Shown here piece after piece: positions 18,339 through 27,669 of a stretch of 64,000 bases of DNA (position 1 is its first letter; each line of letters begins with the position of its first letter). The stretch comes from Tenacibaculum ovolyticum DSM 18103 (lineage in GTDB: Bacteria; Bacteroidota; Bacteroidia; Flavobacteriales; Flavobacteriaceae): contig NZ_AUMF01000017.1 in NCBI RefSeq assembly GCF_000430545.1, positions 48,756 through 112,755 of the forward strand. The letters run 5' to 3'. The notes beneath the pieces are model-generated. The model ran no database searches. It saw only the letters and a list, made by a program, of their open reading frames with translations, and was not told the DNA's origin. The position numbers were made by a program, and so were the translations under genes.

Positions 18339-20189
18339 CTATTCTTGAGTAAAACTATTATTCGTTTGATTAATATCTGCCATTAATTTAGACGGATCTA
18401 TTTCTACTGATTTTACAGTTTTTGATGTTGTAAATGTATATGTAGGATGTGCGAATGTCCAATCTTCAATCGTTGTTGCACTTGTTGGTTTTTCGCCACG
18501 CATCATACGTAAAGGAATGTTAAATGACTCTTTTGAACCATCTGTATAAACCACAGTAACATCTATAGGCATTGGCATTTGCCCTATTCTTTCTAATGTA
18601 ACTTCTTTTCCGTTTACAGATTTTACTCCGTAATCAATTGTATGTGTAGTTTGAGTCCACTCGTTTAAATACCAATCTAAATGAATACCTGAAACTTTCT
18701 CTGCCGTACGCTTTATATCATTTGGAGCTGGATGTTTAAATGAAAAATCTGTAAAGTATTTTTCTAACGTTTTTGCTACATTTTCTTTACCTATAATATA
18801 CTCTAATTGTGATAAGAAAATATTTCCTTTTGAATAACTTGCAATACCATAAGCTGTATTGGTATGAAACCTATCTGCATGTGTAGATAATGGCTCTTCT
18901 AACTTACTTGTTACAACGTAATTATAACCTCTATAAGAACCTGAATGTGGATTCTCTTTATTTCTACCTGAAATTTCATTTTCTGCTTTGTTAGATATAT
19001 AAGTTGTAAATCCCTCATCCATCCAAGAATGCTTACTCTCATTAGTTGCTAACAAAAATTGAAACCATGTGTGTGCTAATTCATGAGCAGTAACACCAAA
19101 TAAACTTCCAAACTTACGTTTACCTGTAATTAAAGTACACATTGCATACTCCATACCACCATCTCCTCCTTGTATAACAGAATATTGTTTGTAAGGATAT
19201 TGCCCAATATGCTTGCTAAAATAAGTCATTAACTCAGCTGTTTTAGGCTGTAGTTTTTTCCAATTTTCTTTATAAAAATCGCTTAATGTATTTTTATATA
19301 AAAAATGTAAATCGATACCGTTATCCATCTTAAATGTATCATGAATATATTCAGGATCTGCTGCCCATGTAAAATCATGTACGTTTGGCGCTTTAAATTT
19401 CCATGTTAATTTTTTTCCTGCTGGAATATTTAATGCAGCTGTTTTATCTTCATAACCATGACCTACTTCTTGTGGGTTTTCAACATATCCACTACCACCA
19501 ACAACATAGTTTTTATCAATATGAAGTGTTACATTAAAATTACCCCAAACTCCATGAAATTCACGTCCTAAATATGGTGGTGTATGCCATCCTTCGAAGT
19601 CATATTCAGCCATTTTAGGATACCATTGTGCCATAGATAAAGCAACTCCTTCTTTATTATTTCTTCCTGAACGACGAATTTGTTTTGGTACTTGAGCGTC
19701 AAAAATCATATCGAAAGTTACACTTTCTCCTGGTTGGATTGCTTCATTTAAAGTAACTTCTAAAATTGTACCTACTGTTTCATGTTTAACAACTGATCCG
19801 TTTTGTTTTAATGAACCTATTTTAATAAACCCAATTTCAGATGGTGATAACTTACTAATTCTATCTCCAACTCTTTTATCTGGGTCTTTTATATTTCTCG
19901 AACGGATATCCATTTGAGAGTTTGGTTGAAACGCATTAAAGTATAAATGATAAAATACCTTGTTTAATACATCTGGTGAATTATTTGTATACACTAATTT
20001 TTGTATTCCTTTATATTGATATGTTTTTACGTTCATATCAATATCCATCGTATAATCAACGTGTTGTTGCCAATAATTTTGACTTGTTGATTTTTTTACT
20101 GGTACTTTAACTTCATGATTATTTGTTGCGTTTGTAGATGCGCAAGAAATAACCGACAATAATGAAAGTCCTAAAATTATTTTTTTCAT
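18339..20189 (-). CDS. M1-family metallopeptidase, lipoprotein
   Basis: This 616-residue protein has a lipobox 'SVISCAS'. The gluzincin site is intact: H369-E-L-A-H373 followed by Glu392 in 'WMDEGF' (HExxHx18E), with the upstream exopeptidase-type 'GGMEYAM' (GxMEN variant). It is a zinc aminopeptidase of the M1 family, probably anchored at the envelope and cleaving peptides extracellularly or in the periplasm. A small two-TM protein gene sits one base upstream of its start, so they are coupled. Confidence 0.9.
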   Translation of the reverse strand: MKKIILGLSLLSVISCASTNATNNHEVKVPVKKSTSQNYWQQHVDYTMDIDMNVKTYQYKGIQKLVYTNNSPDVLNKVFYHLYFNAFQPNSQMDIRSRNIKDPDKRVGDRISKLSPSEIGFIKIGSLKQNGSVVKHETVGTILEVTLNEAIQPGESVTFDMIFDAQVPKQIRRSGRNNKEGVALSMAQWYPKMAEYDFEGWHTPPYLGREFHGVWGNFNVTLHIDKNYVVGGSGYVENPQEVGHGYEDKTAALNIPAGKKLTWKFKAPNVHDFTWAADPEYIHDTFKMDNGIDLHFLYKNTLSDFYKENWKKLQPKTAELMTYFSKHIGQYPYKQYSVIQGGDGGMEYAMCTLITGKRKFGSLFGVTAHELAHTWFQFLLATNESKHSWMDEGFTTYISNKAENEISGRNKENPHSGSYRGYNYVVTSKLEEPLSTHADRFHTNTAYGIASYSKGNIFLSQLEYIIGKENVAKTLEKYFTDFSFKHPAPNDIKRTAEKVSGIHLDWYLNEWTQTTHTIDYGVKSVNGKEVTLERIGQMPMPIDVTVVYTDGSKESFNIPLRMMRGEKPTSATTIEDWTFAHPTYTFTTSKTVKSVEIDPSKLMADINQTNNSFTQE

Positions 20190-20190
20190 T

Positions 20191-20595
20191 TTAAATTGTT
20201 TTAATTCCTATTGAGGTTAGTGTATTTTTTAGGTTGTTTAATTCGTTTTCGTTTTTCAATATAGAAAAACTTCTTTTTTTTCCGTTAACTAATTTTAAAA
20301 AAGTACGATCTCTACCAAACACCTTCTTTGTTTCTACTCCTTTTATCTTAGAAAGTTGATAGGTAGTTTTCCAAGATCTTTTTAACAGGTAAAAAAGCAT
20401 TACTGCTATTGATATTGCAGCTAGTAATGTCATAAAAACAAAAAGTAATTCATTCTTATGATAACTCATAGAAAATAACTGAACACTCATATTAAGTATA
20501 TTAACTAACATTAATACCATAATTAACCAAGAATGTGTTGGTACATCGTCTTTAATGGTTATTTGCTCTTTTTCCTTATTAAACTCTAACTGCAT
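20191..20595 (-). CDS. Two-TM membrane protein, unknown
   Basis: This 134-residue protein has two adjacent hydrophobic segments (about residues 23-42 and 48-70) followed by a basic cytoplasmic-type tail. It ends one base before the M1 peptidase gene starts. No family is recognised; the layout resembles small Bacteroidetes membrane proteins with a PH-like tail, but this is only an impression. Confidence 0.55.
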   Translation of the reverse strand: MQLEFNKEKEQITIKDDVPTHSWLIMVLMLVNILNMSVQLFSMSYHKNELLFVFMTLLAAISIAVMLFYLLKRSWKTTYQLSKIKGVETKKVFGRDRTFLKLVNGKKRSFSILKNENELNNLKNTLTSIGIKTI

Positions 20596-20613
20596 AAATT
20601 CTATTTATAACAA

Positions 20614-20646
20614 AAAAAGAGCATCAAAATAATGCTCTTTTTTTTG
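20614..20646 (-). terminator. Terminator of the subtilase gene
   Basis: The arms AAAGAGCAT and ATGCTCTTT, with flanking A and T runs, lie 18 bases past the stop at 20664. Confidence 0.8.
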
Positions 20647-20663
20647 TTTTCTATATTACTTTT

Positions 20664-22304
20664 TTATTTTTTACCGTTTACCATTCTGTCAGCCATTCTA
20701 ACAGCATTGTAAGCGTTTACAACACGACCTGATACTGATAAACTTGCAAAAGGAACTAATTCTACTGGTTTCCCATATCTTCCTCCTGTTCCTGGCTTAT
20801 TTACTTGTAAGTTTATCTTAGTTCCAGAGTTCATTAAAATATGCTTTACTTGACTTGCAGATAATTCTGGGTAATAAGAACGAACTAAAGCAGCTACACC
20901 TGCAGCTGAAGGTGCTGCCATTGAAGTACCGCTGAATTTTTTATACTCACCATCTGGTGTTGTTGAATGTACTTGTACTCCTGGTGCAAAAACATCTACA
21001 TTTATTTTACCATAATTAGAAAAAGCAGCTGGTAATTCTTCAGTATACTTTGCGCTCATAGCTCCTAATGTTAATACATTATCTGATACTTCGTTTATTA
21101 AGTCTGGTGCATCATTAGGAAATGTTTTTTCTACATCAATATTCTTTCCATCATTTCCTGCTGCATTTACAATTAACACATCTTTAGAGGCTGCATATTT
21201 TAAAGCTTTATAAACCCATTCTTTATTTGGTGAAAAAGCTTTCCCAAAACTAGTATTAATTACTTTAGCTCCGTTGTCAACAGCATAACGAATACCTAAA
21301 GCTACATCTTTATCATATTCATCTCCGTCAGATACCGAACGTACTGCCATCATTTTTACATTATTGGCAACACCATTCATTCCTTTATCATTATTACGAG
21401 TTGCACCAATAATACCAGAAACATGAGAACCATGTGCTTCTCCTTTTTTAGAGTGCCCTATGTTTCCATCTCCTGAACCTGGTTTATCATTAATATCATA
21501 AGCATTATCACCTACAACTGTACGATAATCAGTTTTTAAGTTTTCACCAGAAATAGTTGCATTAGCTTTCTTAACTTCTCCTTTTAAAGCTTTTGAGATA
21601 CCAGATAAAGTAAGTCCATTTCTCTTAGCAAACTCTGCTGTATTAATTGCCTTTTTTAATTTTTCATCTGTAGTATTAATCGCATCTATTTCTTTAACTG
21701 TATAATCAGCTTTTCCAAAATATTTTTTAAAAACAACATCTGCTTTTGTTACTCCACTTAACATTTTTTCGTAACTCTCTTTTGTCTTTTTTGCTCCTTC
21801 TACTTTTTTAGCTTGGTATGCTTTTACTTCTGCCAAAGTTTTAGCATCAGCAACTGATGGATTCATTAAAATACGTTCGTATTCTAAGTGTTCTTTATAT
21901 GACTTCCCTAAAAAGTTCCATCCATTAATATCATCAACATATCCATTTTTATCATCATCAATTCCGTTACCTGCAATTTCTTTAGTATTTACCCAAGCAA
22001 CATCTACTAAATCTTCATGTTTTAAATCGGTACCAGAATCTACAACTCCAACAATAATTGTTGTGCTTTTCTTTCCTTTTAAGAAATCATATGCTTTATT
22101 AACACTCATTCCAGGAATTGTGTCAGTTGCCAAATCTAAATGTTGCCAGTTATCTTTTTCGTAATCTGTTAATTCAGCTTTCTTTGCTGAAATACTTACC
22201 ACAGTATTACTTCCTGTTGGTACTGCCACTTTACTTACTGATGAACAACCTACTAATGTAGTAATTGCAATTGCTGAGTAAAATAATGGTTTCAAAACTC
22301 TCAT
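20664..22304 (-). CDS. S8 family subtilisin-like serine peptidase, lipoprotein
   Basis: This 546-residue protein has a lipobox ('TTLVGCSSVS'). The catalytic triad is complete: Asp89 in 'VVDSGTDL', His291 in 'HGSHVSG' and Ser461 in 'GTSMAAP'. The Asp-to-His spacing is about 200 residues, much longer than in subtilisin, because of a charged helical insertion. It should act outside the cytoplasm, tethered by lipid. It lies 10 bases downstream of the MBL-fold gene and so is probably in the same operon. Confidence 0.92.
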   Translation of the reverse strand: MRVLKPLFYSAIAITTLVGCSSVSKVAVPTGSNTVVSISAKKAELTDYEKDNWQHLDLATDTIPGMSVNKAYDFLKGKKSTTIIVGVVDSGTDLKHEDLVDVAWVNTKEIAGNGIDDDKNGYVDDINGWNFLGKSYKEHLEYERILMNPSVADAKTLAEVKAYQAKKVEGAKKTKESYEKMLSGVTKADVVFKKYFGKADYTVKEIDAINTTDEKLKKAINTAEFAKRNGLTLSGISKALKGEVKKANATISGENLKTDYRTVVGDNAYDINDKPGSGDGNIGHSKKGEAHGSHVSGIIGATRNNDKGMNGVANNVKMMAVRSVSDGDEYDKDVALGIRYAVDNGAKVINTSFGKAFSPNKEWVYKALKYAASKDVLIVNAAGNDGKNIDVEKTFPNDAPDLINEVSDNVLTLGAMSAKYTEELPAAFSNYGKINVDVFAPGVQVHSTTPDGEYKKFSGTSMAAPSAAGVAALVRSYYPELSASQVKHILMNSGTKINLQVNKPGTGGRYGKPVELVPFASLSVSGRVVNAYNAVRMADRMVNGKK

Positions 22305-22314
22305 AATGTTTATC

Positions 22315-23160
22315 TTAATTAAATATATCTGTAAATTTATAACTCTCTTTTAAACGTACTCCTTTTTCTGTGTGCTTCACTGTAATTAACTCGTTGTAAG
22401 CATCGTGCTCTAAAAACAAGTAAAAATCATTATCTGCTGCTTCGTTTAAAAAAATTCTTTTTTCTTCTAAGGTAAGTAATGGTCTCGTATCATATCCCAT
22501 TACATAAGGTAATGGTATGTGTCCTGCTGTTGGTAATAAATCAGCCATAAAAACAATTGTTTTACCTTGGTAATTAATTTTAGGTAACATTTGTTTTTCA
22601 GTATGCCCATCCATAAACAACACATCAAAACCTACTTGGTTTTCAATGTTTTTATCAATAAAATTTAATTGTCCGTTTTCTTTTATCGGCTGTATATTTT
22701 CTTTTAAAAATGAGGCTTTTTCGCGAGCATTAGGCGCTACAGCCCAATTCCAATGATTTTCATTACTCCAAACTTTTGCATTTTTAAAAGCAGGCATATA
22801 CCCTGTTTTATCTTTGTTCCATTTAATTACACCTCCGCAGTGATCAAAATGCAAATGTGTTAAAAAAACATCGGTAATATCATCTCTATGAAAACCATAT
22901 TTGGCAAGTGAAATGTCTAATGAAAAATCTCCAAACAGGTAATAATATCCAAAGAATTTATCTGATTGCTTATTCCCAACTCCTGTGTCAATTAACGTAA
23001 GTTTATCTCCTTCTTCAATAAGCATACAACGCATGCCCATTGAAATCATGTTTTTATCGTCTGCTGGGTTTGTTTTTTCCCAAATACTTTTCGGTACTAC
23101 GCCAAACATAGCGCCACCATCTAATTTAAAATTCCCTGTTTCTATTGGATAAATTTGCAT
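22315..23160 (-). CDS. MBL-fold metallo-hydrolase
   Basis: This 281-residue metallo-beta-lactamase-fold protein has the zinc motif 'THLHFDHCGG' (HxHxDH), a later His in 'MDGHTEKQM' and Asp in 'VFMADLLPTAGH'. No signal peptide is seen, so it is cytoplasmic. It resembles quorum-quenching or generic hydrolases of the fold; the substrate cannot be deduced. It leads a two-gene unit with the subtilase. Confidence 0.85.
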   Translation of the reverse strand: MQIYPIETGNFKLDGGAMFGVVPKSIWEKTNPADDKNMISMGMRCMLIEEGDKLTLIDTGVGNKQSDKFFGYYYLFGDFSLDISLAKYGFHRDDITDVFLTHLHFDHCGGVIKWNKDKTGYMPAFKNAKVWSNENHWNWAVAPNAREKASFLKENIQPIKENGQLNFIDKNIENQVGFDVLFMDGHTEKQMLPKINYQGKTIVFMADLLPTAGHIPLPYVMGYDTRPLLTLEEKRIFLNEAADNDFYLFLEHDAYNELITVKHTEKGVRLKESYKFTDIFN

Positions 23161-23208
23161 ACCTACAAAGATGCAGATTTTTAACGAAACTTTTTGTTAA
23201 TAAAAACA

Positions 23209-23237
23209 AAAAAGCAACTCAAAATTGAGTTGCTTTT
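23209..23237 (-). terminator. Terminator downstream of tRNA-Cys
   Basis: The arms AAAGCAACTCAA and TTGAGTTGCTTT are followed by T-rich DNA on the minus strand, immediately 3' of the tRNA. Confidence 0.8.
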
Positions 23238-23241
23238 CTTG

Positions 23242-23312
23242 AGGTGTCTAGCGGATTCGAACCGCTGTACATGGTTTTGCAAACCATTGCCTAGCCACTC
23301 GGCCAAGACACC
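23242..23312 (-). tRNA. tRNA-Cys (GCA)
   Basis: This is a 71-base cloverleaf. The acceptor stem is GGTGTCT/AGACACC, the D arm contains GCCGAGTGGCTAGGC, and the anticodon loop is TTTGCAAAA, giving anticodon GCA. The T arm contains GGTTCGAATCC. The discriminator base is U73, the identity element of tRNA-Cys. CCA is not encoded. Confidence 0.96.
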
Positions 23313-23367
23313 CTTTGGTAATAAAGACTGCAAATTTACATCTTTTATCCTTTAATGCAAGTTTTTT

Positions 23368-23730
23368 TTAACTTTTACGCACTTCTTTTAAAACAATTAC
23401 CACCTCAGCTACATTACCTCCTATTGGGGGATTAATTTTTGAAACGCTAACTTCCGCTTCCTCAACTAATTGTATTTCTTTAAACACTCTATCTAAAATA
23501 CGTTGCGCAACATGCTCTAATAATTTAGATCGAATTGCCATTTCTTCTTTAATAATATGATTTAAGTGCACATAGTCAACAGTATCAACTAGTTCATCTG
23601 TTTTTGCTGATTTTTGTAAATCTGCTTTCACTTCTATATCAACTCTATATTCAGAGCCAATTTTAGCTTCTTCTTCTAAACATCCGTGATTTGTGAATAG
23701 TCGGATGTTGTTTACGCGTATTATTCCCAT
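23368..23730 (-). CDS. folB: Dihydroneopterin aldolase
   Basis: I start it at ATG 23730 ('MGIIRVNNIRLFTNHG') because the 35-residue upstream extension is hydrophobic and unlike FolB; this gives the normal 120 residues. The motifs 'GCLEEEAKIGSEY', 'TVDYVHL' and 'KLLEHVAQRIL' (catalytic Glu/Lys region) are intact. The enzyme splits 7,8-dihydroneopterin to 6-hydroxymethyl-dihydropterin in folate synthesis. Its start is 57 bases from the divergent dioxygenase gene. Confidence 0.9.
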   Translation of the reverse strand: MGIIRVNNIRLFTNHGCLEEEAKIGSEYRVDIEVKADLQKSAKTDELVDTVDYVHLNHIIKEEMAIRSKLLEHVAQRILDRVFKEIQLVEEAEVSVSKINPPIGGNVAEVVIVLKEVRKS

Positions 23731-23786
23731 ATATGCAAAGATATATATTGTATTTTTGGTCTTAAACACAATAAGGAAAAAACATT

Positions 23787-24659
23787 TTGGATAGAAAACA
23801 TTTTTTACAATTGGCAGGTTTATCATCAATTTCAATGGCTATGAAACCTATTTCAAATCTTGAAAAGATGATGAGTGCTTTTAAGAACACACCAAAAATG
23901 CCTGTTCTTTTTTTAGGTCATGGTACACCTATGAATGCTATTGAAGAGAATGAGTATACTTTAGGTTTTAAAAAAGTAGCTAAAAATCTACCCAAACCTA
24001 ATGCTATAATTTGCGTTTCTGCTCACTGGTTAACCAGAGGAACGAAAATTACTGCCATGGAAAACCCTAGAACAATTCATGATTTTGGAGGTTTTCCACA
24101 GGAATTACACGATGTAAATTATCCTGCAAAAGGGAATAATGAATTAGCAAAAGAAACACAGAAATTATTTTTACCTGATAATAAAATAGAATTAGATCAT
24201 GAATGGGGGTTAGATCACGGAACATGGTCTGTATTAAAACATTTATACCCTAATGCTGACATTCCTGTTTTACAATTAAGTATAGATTATTATAAATCTG
24301 CTGAATATCATTTTGAATTAGCAAAAAAACTCGCTAAACTTCGTCGTAAAGGAGTTTTAATTATTGGTAGTGGAAACATTGTTCATAATTTAAAACGATT
24401 AGATAAAAACACCTCTAAATACGATTGGGGAAATGAAGCTAGAGAAAAATTGAATAAGTTAATTTTAGATGGTAATTTTAAACCTTTATTAGACTATAAA
24501 AAATTAGGAAAAGAAGTACAACTAGCCATTCCTACCCCAGATCATTATTTTCCGTTAATTTACACTTTAGGGTTAAAGGAAAAAAAAGATACTATTAAGT
24601 TATTTAATGACTCTTTGCAAAATCCTAGAATAAGCATGACATCTTTAAAAATAGATTAA
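23787..24659 (+). CDS. ygiD: Extradiol DOPA-dioxygenase family protein (YgiD-like)
   Basis: This is a 290-residue class III extradiol ring-cleavage dioxygenase. Metal ligands and active-site histidines are visible in 'FLGHGTPMNA', 'SAHWLTRG' and 'EWGLDHGTW'; the C-terminal motif is 'TPDHYFPLIY'. Translation appears to begin at TTG 23787, giving an N-terminus 'MDRKHFLQLAGLSSIS' that looks like a short leader; internal ATGs near residue 17 are alternatives. YgiD homologues are zinc-dependent 4,5-DOPA dioxygenases; the natural substrate here is unknown. Confidence 0.85.
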   Translation: MDRKHFLQLAGLSSISMAMKPISNLEKMMSAFKNTPKMPVLFLGHGTPMNAIEENEYTLGFKKVAKNLPKPNAIICVSAHWLTRGTKITAMENPRTIHDFGGFPQELHDVNYPAKGNNELAKETQKLFLPDNKIELDHEWGLDHGTWSVLKHLYPNADIPVLQLSIDYYKSAEYHFELAKKLAKLRRKGVLIIGSGNIVHNLKRLDKNTSKYDWGNEAREKLNKLILDGNFKPLLDYKKLGKEVQLAIPTPDHYFPLIYTLGLKEKKDTIKLFNDSLQNPRISMTSLKID

Positions 24660-24663
24660 TCAA

Positions 24664-24696
24664 CAAAAACTCCATTTAAATTAAATGGAGTTTTTA
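24664..24696. terminator. Bidirectional terminator
   Basis: The arms AAAAACTCCATTTAA and TTAAATGGAGTTTTT lie between convergent ygiD and the BNR-repeat gene. Confidence 0.88.
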
Positions 24697-24708
24697 TTAA
24701 AAGCGTAC

Positions 24709-27522
24709 TTATTTTATTTCAAATACTTGTTTTTTATTATTTATTTCAACGGTGTACTCTCCTTTAGGTAAATAATAGCTCCCGTTTTTAGCTTCTTTTA
24801 TTACAGTATCTTTGTGTTTCTTTATATATTTTTTTCTTCCTTTATCAGAAAAAGAAACATCATAAATTGCTTCATTAAATCCTTTTTTTCCAGATACCTT
24901 TAATGAATTCACCAAAACTTCACCTGAATAAATATCTATCGTAACTTCTTTATTTTCGTTTACATAAAACGGAATAGCTAGTTTAGGTGTATTTGCTTCT
25001 AACCATTTACTCCAAGAGCTTCCCCAAAAATTACTTTTCCTAATGTTTTTGATAGAAAATAACGCTTCCTCATTATTAAACTCTTGTAACGGAGCTACAT
25101 TTGCCTTATACAAACTACGCCCATGAGTTGCCACTATTAAGTGTTTTGCTGTAGGCTGTATTACTAAATCATGAACCGCTACATTTGGTAATCCTTTTTT
25201 AAATGGTTGCCAACTCCCCCCTTTATTTAAAGAAGTATACAATCCATTATCAGTACCTACATATAAAATCGTTTCTTTTTTCGGGTCTTCTTTAATTACA
25301 TTTACTGGCGATGCAGGAATATTACTACTAATATTTTTCCATGTTTTACCGTAATCATCAGACTTATAGATATAAGTTGTAAAATCATCAAATCTATACC
25401 CGTTTAAAGTAACGTATACGCTCTCTTTTTTATGTTTTGAAGCAATTACACGAGTTACCCATAAATCTTGTGGAAAAGAATCAGATATCTTACTCCAACT
25501 TCCACCTCCATCTTTAGAGACATGCACCAAACCGTCATCTGATCCCACATAAAGTAATCCAAATTGAAACGGGCTTTCAGAAATTGTTGTTAAAGTACCA
25601 TAAGCAACATTTCCTTTTTTACCTCCTTTCGTTAAATCACTAGAAATAGTTTCCCAAGTATCTCCATTATCTAAAGATCTGTGTAATTTATTTCCTCCTA
25701 AGTATAAGATATCTTGATTGTGTTTTGACAGTTGAATTGGTGTTTGCCAATTAAAACGATATGGTGTTTCTCCTAATGTATGTTTTGGCTGAATATATCT
25801 TTGGCTCCCTGTTTTTCTATCAATACGATAATAATTACCAAACTGATAACCTGTATATACAATATTTGGATTTCTGTCATCAACGGCAACTTGCATTCCG
25901 TCTCCACCCATTAAACTTTCATACGGGTTTTTACCTGTTTGTTTCCAACGTTTATTAATTTTTGCACTATTGTTTGCTACCCAAACCCCATTATCCTGTA
26001 AACCTCCATACACTTTATAATTCTTTTGATTATCAGCATATACCGTATAAAACTGACCAACTGCTGGTTGATTTGCTTTTATCCAACTTTCTCCATCATC
26101 ATACGAAATATTTAATCCTCCATCATTTCCTTCTACTAAATGCCCTTTCTTTTTAGGATCTACCCATAATGCTTGATGATCGGCATGTACGTTTTCTTTA
26201 CTAATAGATGTAAAAGTTTTCCCACCATCTTTCGATTTTAAAATAGGAACCCCCAATACATAAATTCCATTTTCATCTTGTGGATCAACTCTAATTTCAC
26301 CAAAATAATATCCATAAGAATAATACAAATCGTCTAAGTAATCTTTATGCGTTTTTTTCCAACTTTTACCTCCATTCGTTGTTTTAAAAACCTCAGCTCC
26401 AACAACAGGCGTATCAAATAATAAAGTGTTTGCGTTCTCTAAATATTTAGCTAAATCAGCTGGCTTAACAGAACCTGCACGTACCATTTGCTTTACATTT
26501 TCAGCACGATATTTTTCCTGAAAACCATTCATTTTTAAATAGGTGTTCAGTTTTTTATCTTTTAATTTTAAAAATTCTGAAACTTGCATTGTTTTAAAAT
26601 CATCTTTAGTCAATGCATTAGAGGTTACTTTTTTCTTTTTATCCTTTCTTCTAAATTGACTATCATGAAAAGCATACACCGTATTTTCATTAAAAACAGC
26701 TAACCCAATTCTACCAATATTTTTACCTTTTGGAAACCCTTTATTCTCAGAAATTTTAACCCAAGAATTACCTGCATCTGTAGATTTATAAATTGCAGAA
26801 TTCTCCCCATCACCTTTAAAACTCCATGCTTTACGATCTCGCTCCCATGCTGCTGCATACAATACCCTAAAGTTATCAGGCGCTGGTTGCACATCTATAA
26901 TACCTGTATTATCATTAACAAACAGGGTTTTATTCCATGTTTTTCCGCCATCAGTTGTTTTAAAAATTCCTCTTTCAGTATTTGAAGAATATAAATGACC
27001 AATAACTCCAATAACAACCTCATCAGGATTTTTAGGATTAATTAAAATTCTACCAATATGATGAGAATCGGTTAACCCAACATTCACCCAAGTTTTACCT
27101 TTATCAGTCGATTTTAAAATTCCGATACCAGCATACGATGAACGAGAAGAATTGTTTTCTCCTGTTCCCACCCATATTGTGCCATTCTTCCAATCTACAG
27201 CAATATCACCAACATTCTGTGTAGGAGAATTATCTAAAACGGGTGTAAATGTTGTTCCGTTATTATTTGTATACCATAACCCTCCAGAAGCATACCCTAC
27301 ATAAAATTCTGTTGTATTTTCTGGATTCACATCAATATCAACTACACGACCACTCATTACCGTTGGCCCTATATTTTTAAAAGGTATATTTTTAACTAAC
27401 GATGTTTTTGTTAATGCCTCTTTTTGTAATAATGCTTCTTCAATTTTCTTAGGCGAAGTAGCTTGTTGTGCTATTAAAGCATATGGTAAAAATGCTATAA
27501 AGACTTTAGTAATCGTTTTCAT
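24709..27522 (-). CDS. Secreted BNR-repeat / VPS10-sortilin-like protein
   Basis: This 937-residue protein has a signal peptide ending 'ALIAQQ'. About ten Asp-box (BNR) motifs of the form S/T-x-D-x-G-x-S/T-W lie along residues 130-760, for example 'STDKGKTW', 'TTDGGKTW', 'SYDDGESW' and 'SDDYGKTW'. This predicts a large beta-propeller, as in VPS10/sortilin-like proteins often labelled glycosyl hydrolase in Bacteroidetes. No sialidase catalytic set is evident. A short beta-rich C-terminal region (after about residue 820) ends without a clear T9SS sorting signal. It is probably exported to the periplasm or surface; function unknown. Confidence 0.8.
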   Translation of the reverse strand: MKTITKVFIAFLPYALIAQQATSPKKIEEALLQKEALTKTSLVKNIPFKNIGPTVMSGRVVDIDVNPENTTEFYVGYASGGLWYTNNNGTTFTPVLDNSPTQNVGDIAVDWKNGTIWVGTGENNSSRSSYAGIGILKSTDKGKTWVNVGLTDSHHIGRILINPKNPDEVVIGVIGHLYSSNTERGIFKTTDGGKTWNKTLFVNDNTGIIDVQPAPDNFRVLYAAAWERDRKAWSFKGDGENSAIYKSTDAGNSWVKISENKGFPKGKNIGRIGLAVFNENTVYAFHDSQFRRKDKKKKVTSNALTKDDFKTMQVSEFLKLKDKKLNTYLKMNGFQEKYRAENVKQMVRAGSVKPADLAKYLENANTLLFDTPVVGAEVFKTTNGGKSWKKTHKDYLDDLYYSYGYYFGEIRVDPQDENGIYVLGVPILKSKDGGKTFTSISKENVHADHQALWVDPKKKGHLVEGNDGGLNISYDDGESWIKANQPAVGQFYTVYADNQKNYKVYGGLQDNGVWVANNSAKINKRWKQTGKNPYESLMGGDGMQVAVDDRNPNIVYTGYQFGNYYRIDRKTGSQRYIQPKHTLGETPYRFNWQTPIQLSKHNQDILYLGGNKLHRSLDNGDTWETISSDLTKGGKKGNVAYGTLTTISESPFQFGLLYVGSDDGLVHVSKDGGGSWSKISDSFPQDLWVTRVIASKHKKESVYVTLNGYRFDDFTTYIYKSDDYGKTWKNISSNIPASPVNVIKEDPKKETILYVGTDNGLYTSLNKGGSWQPFKKGLPNVAVHDLVIQPTAKHLIVATHGRSLYKANVAPLQEFNNEEALFSIKNIRKSNFWGSSWSKWLEANTPKLAIPFYVNENKEVTIDIYSGEVLVNSLKVSGKKGFNEAIYDVSFSDKGRKKYIKKHKDTVIKEAKNGSYYLPKGEYTVEINNKKQVFEIK

Positions 27523-27638
27523 TATGTTTGGTTTAGAACCGATGAAATTACTTGATGTATATTTGATATCAAAAAAATTAACAAAACATTAGTTTTATTA
27601 GCCTTTAAAAAATCGCTTTTTTGCTGCAAAAAAAATGT

Positions 27639-27646
27639 TAGCTTTG
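27639..27646 (+). promoter_or_regulatory. -7 promoter box upstream of rimK
   Basis: TAGCTTTG fits the Bacteroidetes -7 consensus TAnnTTTG and lies 24 bases before the ATG. A TTG at 27621-27623 could be a -33 element, but the spacing is short. Confidence 0.5.
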
Positions 27647-27669
27647 TGTAATCTGAACAAACAAAACTT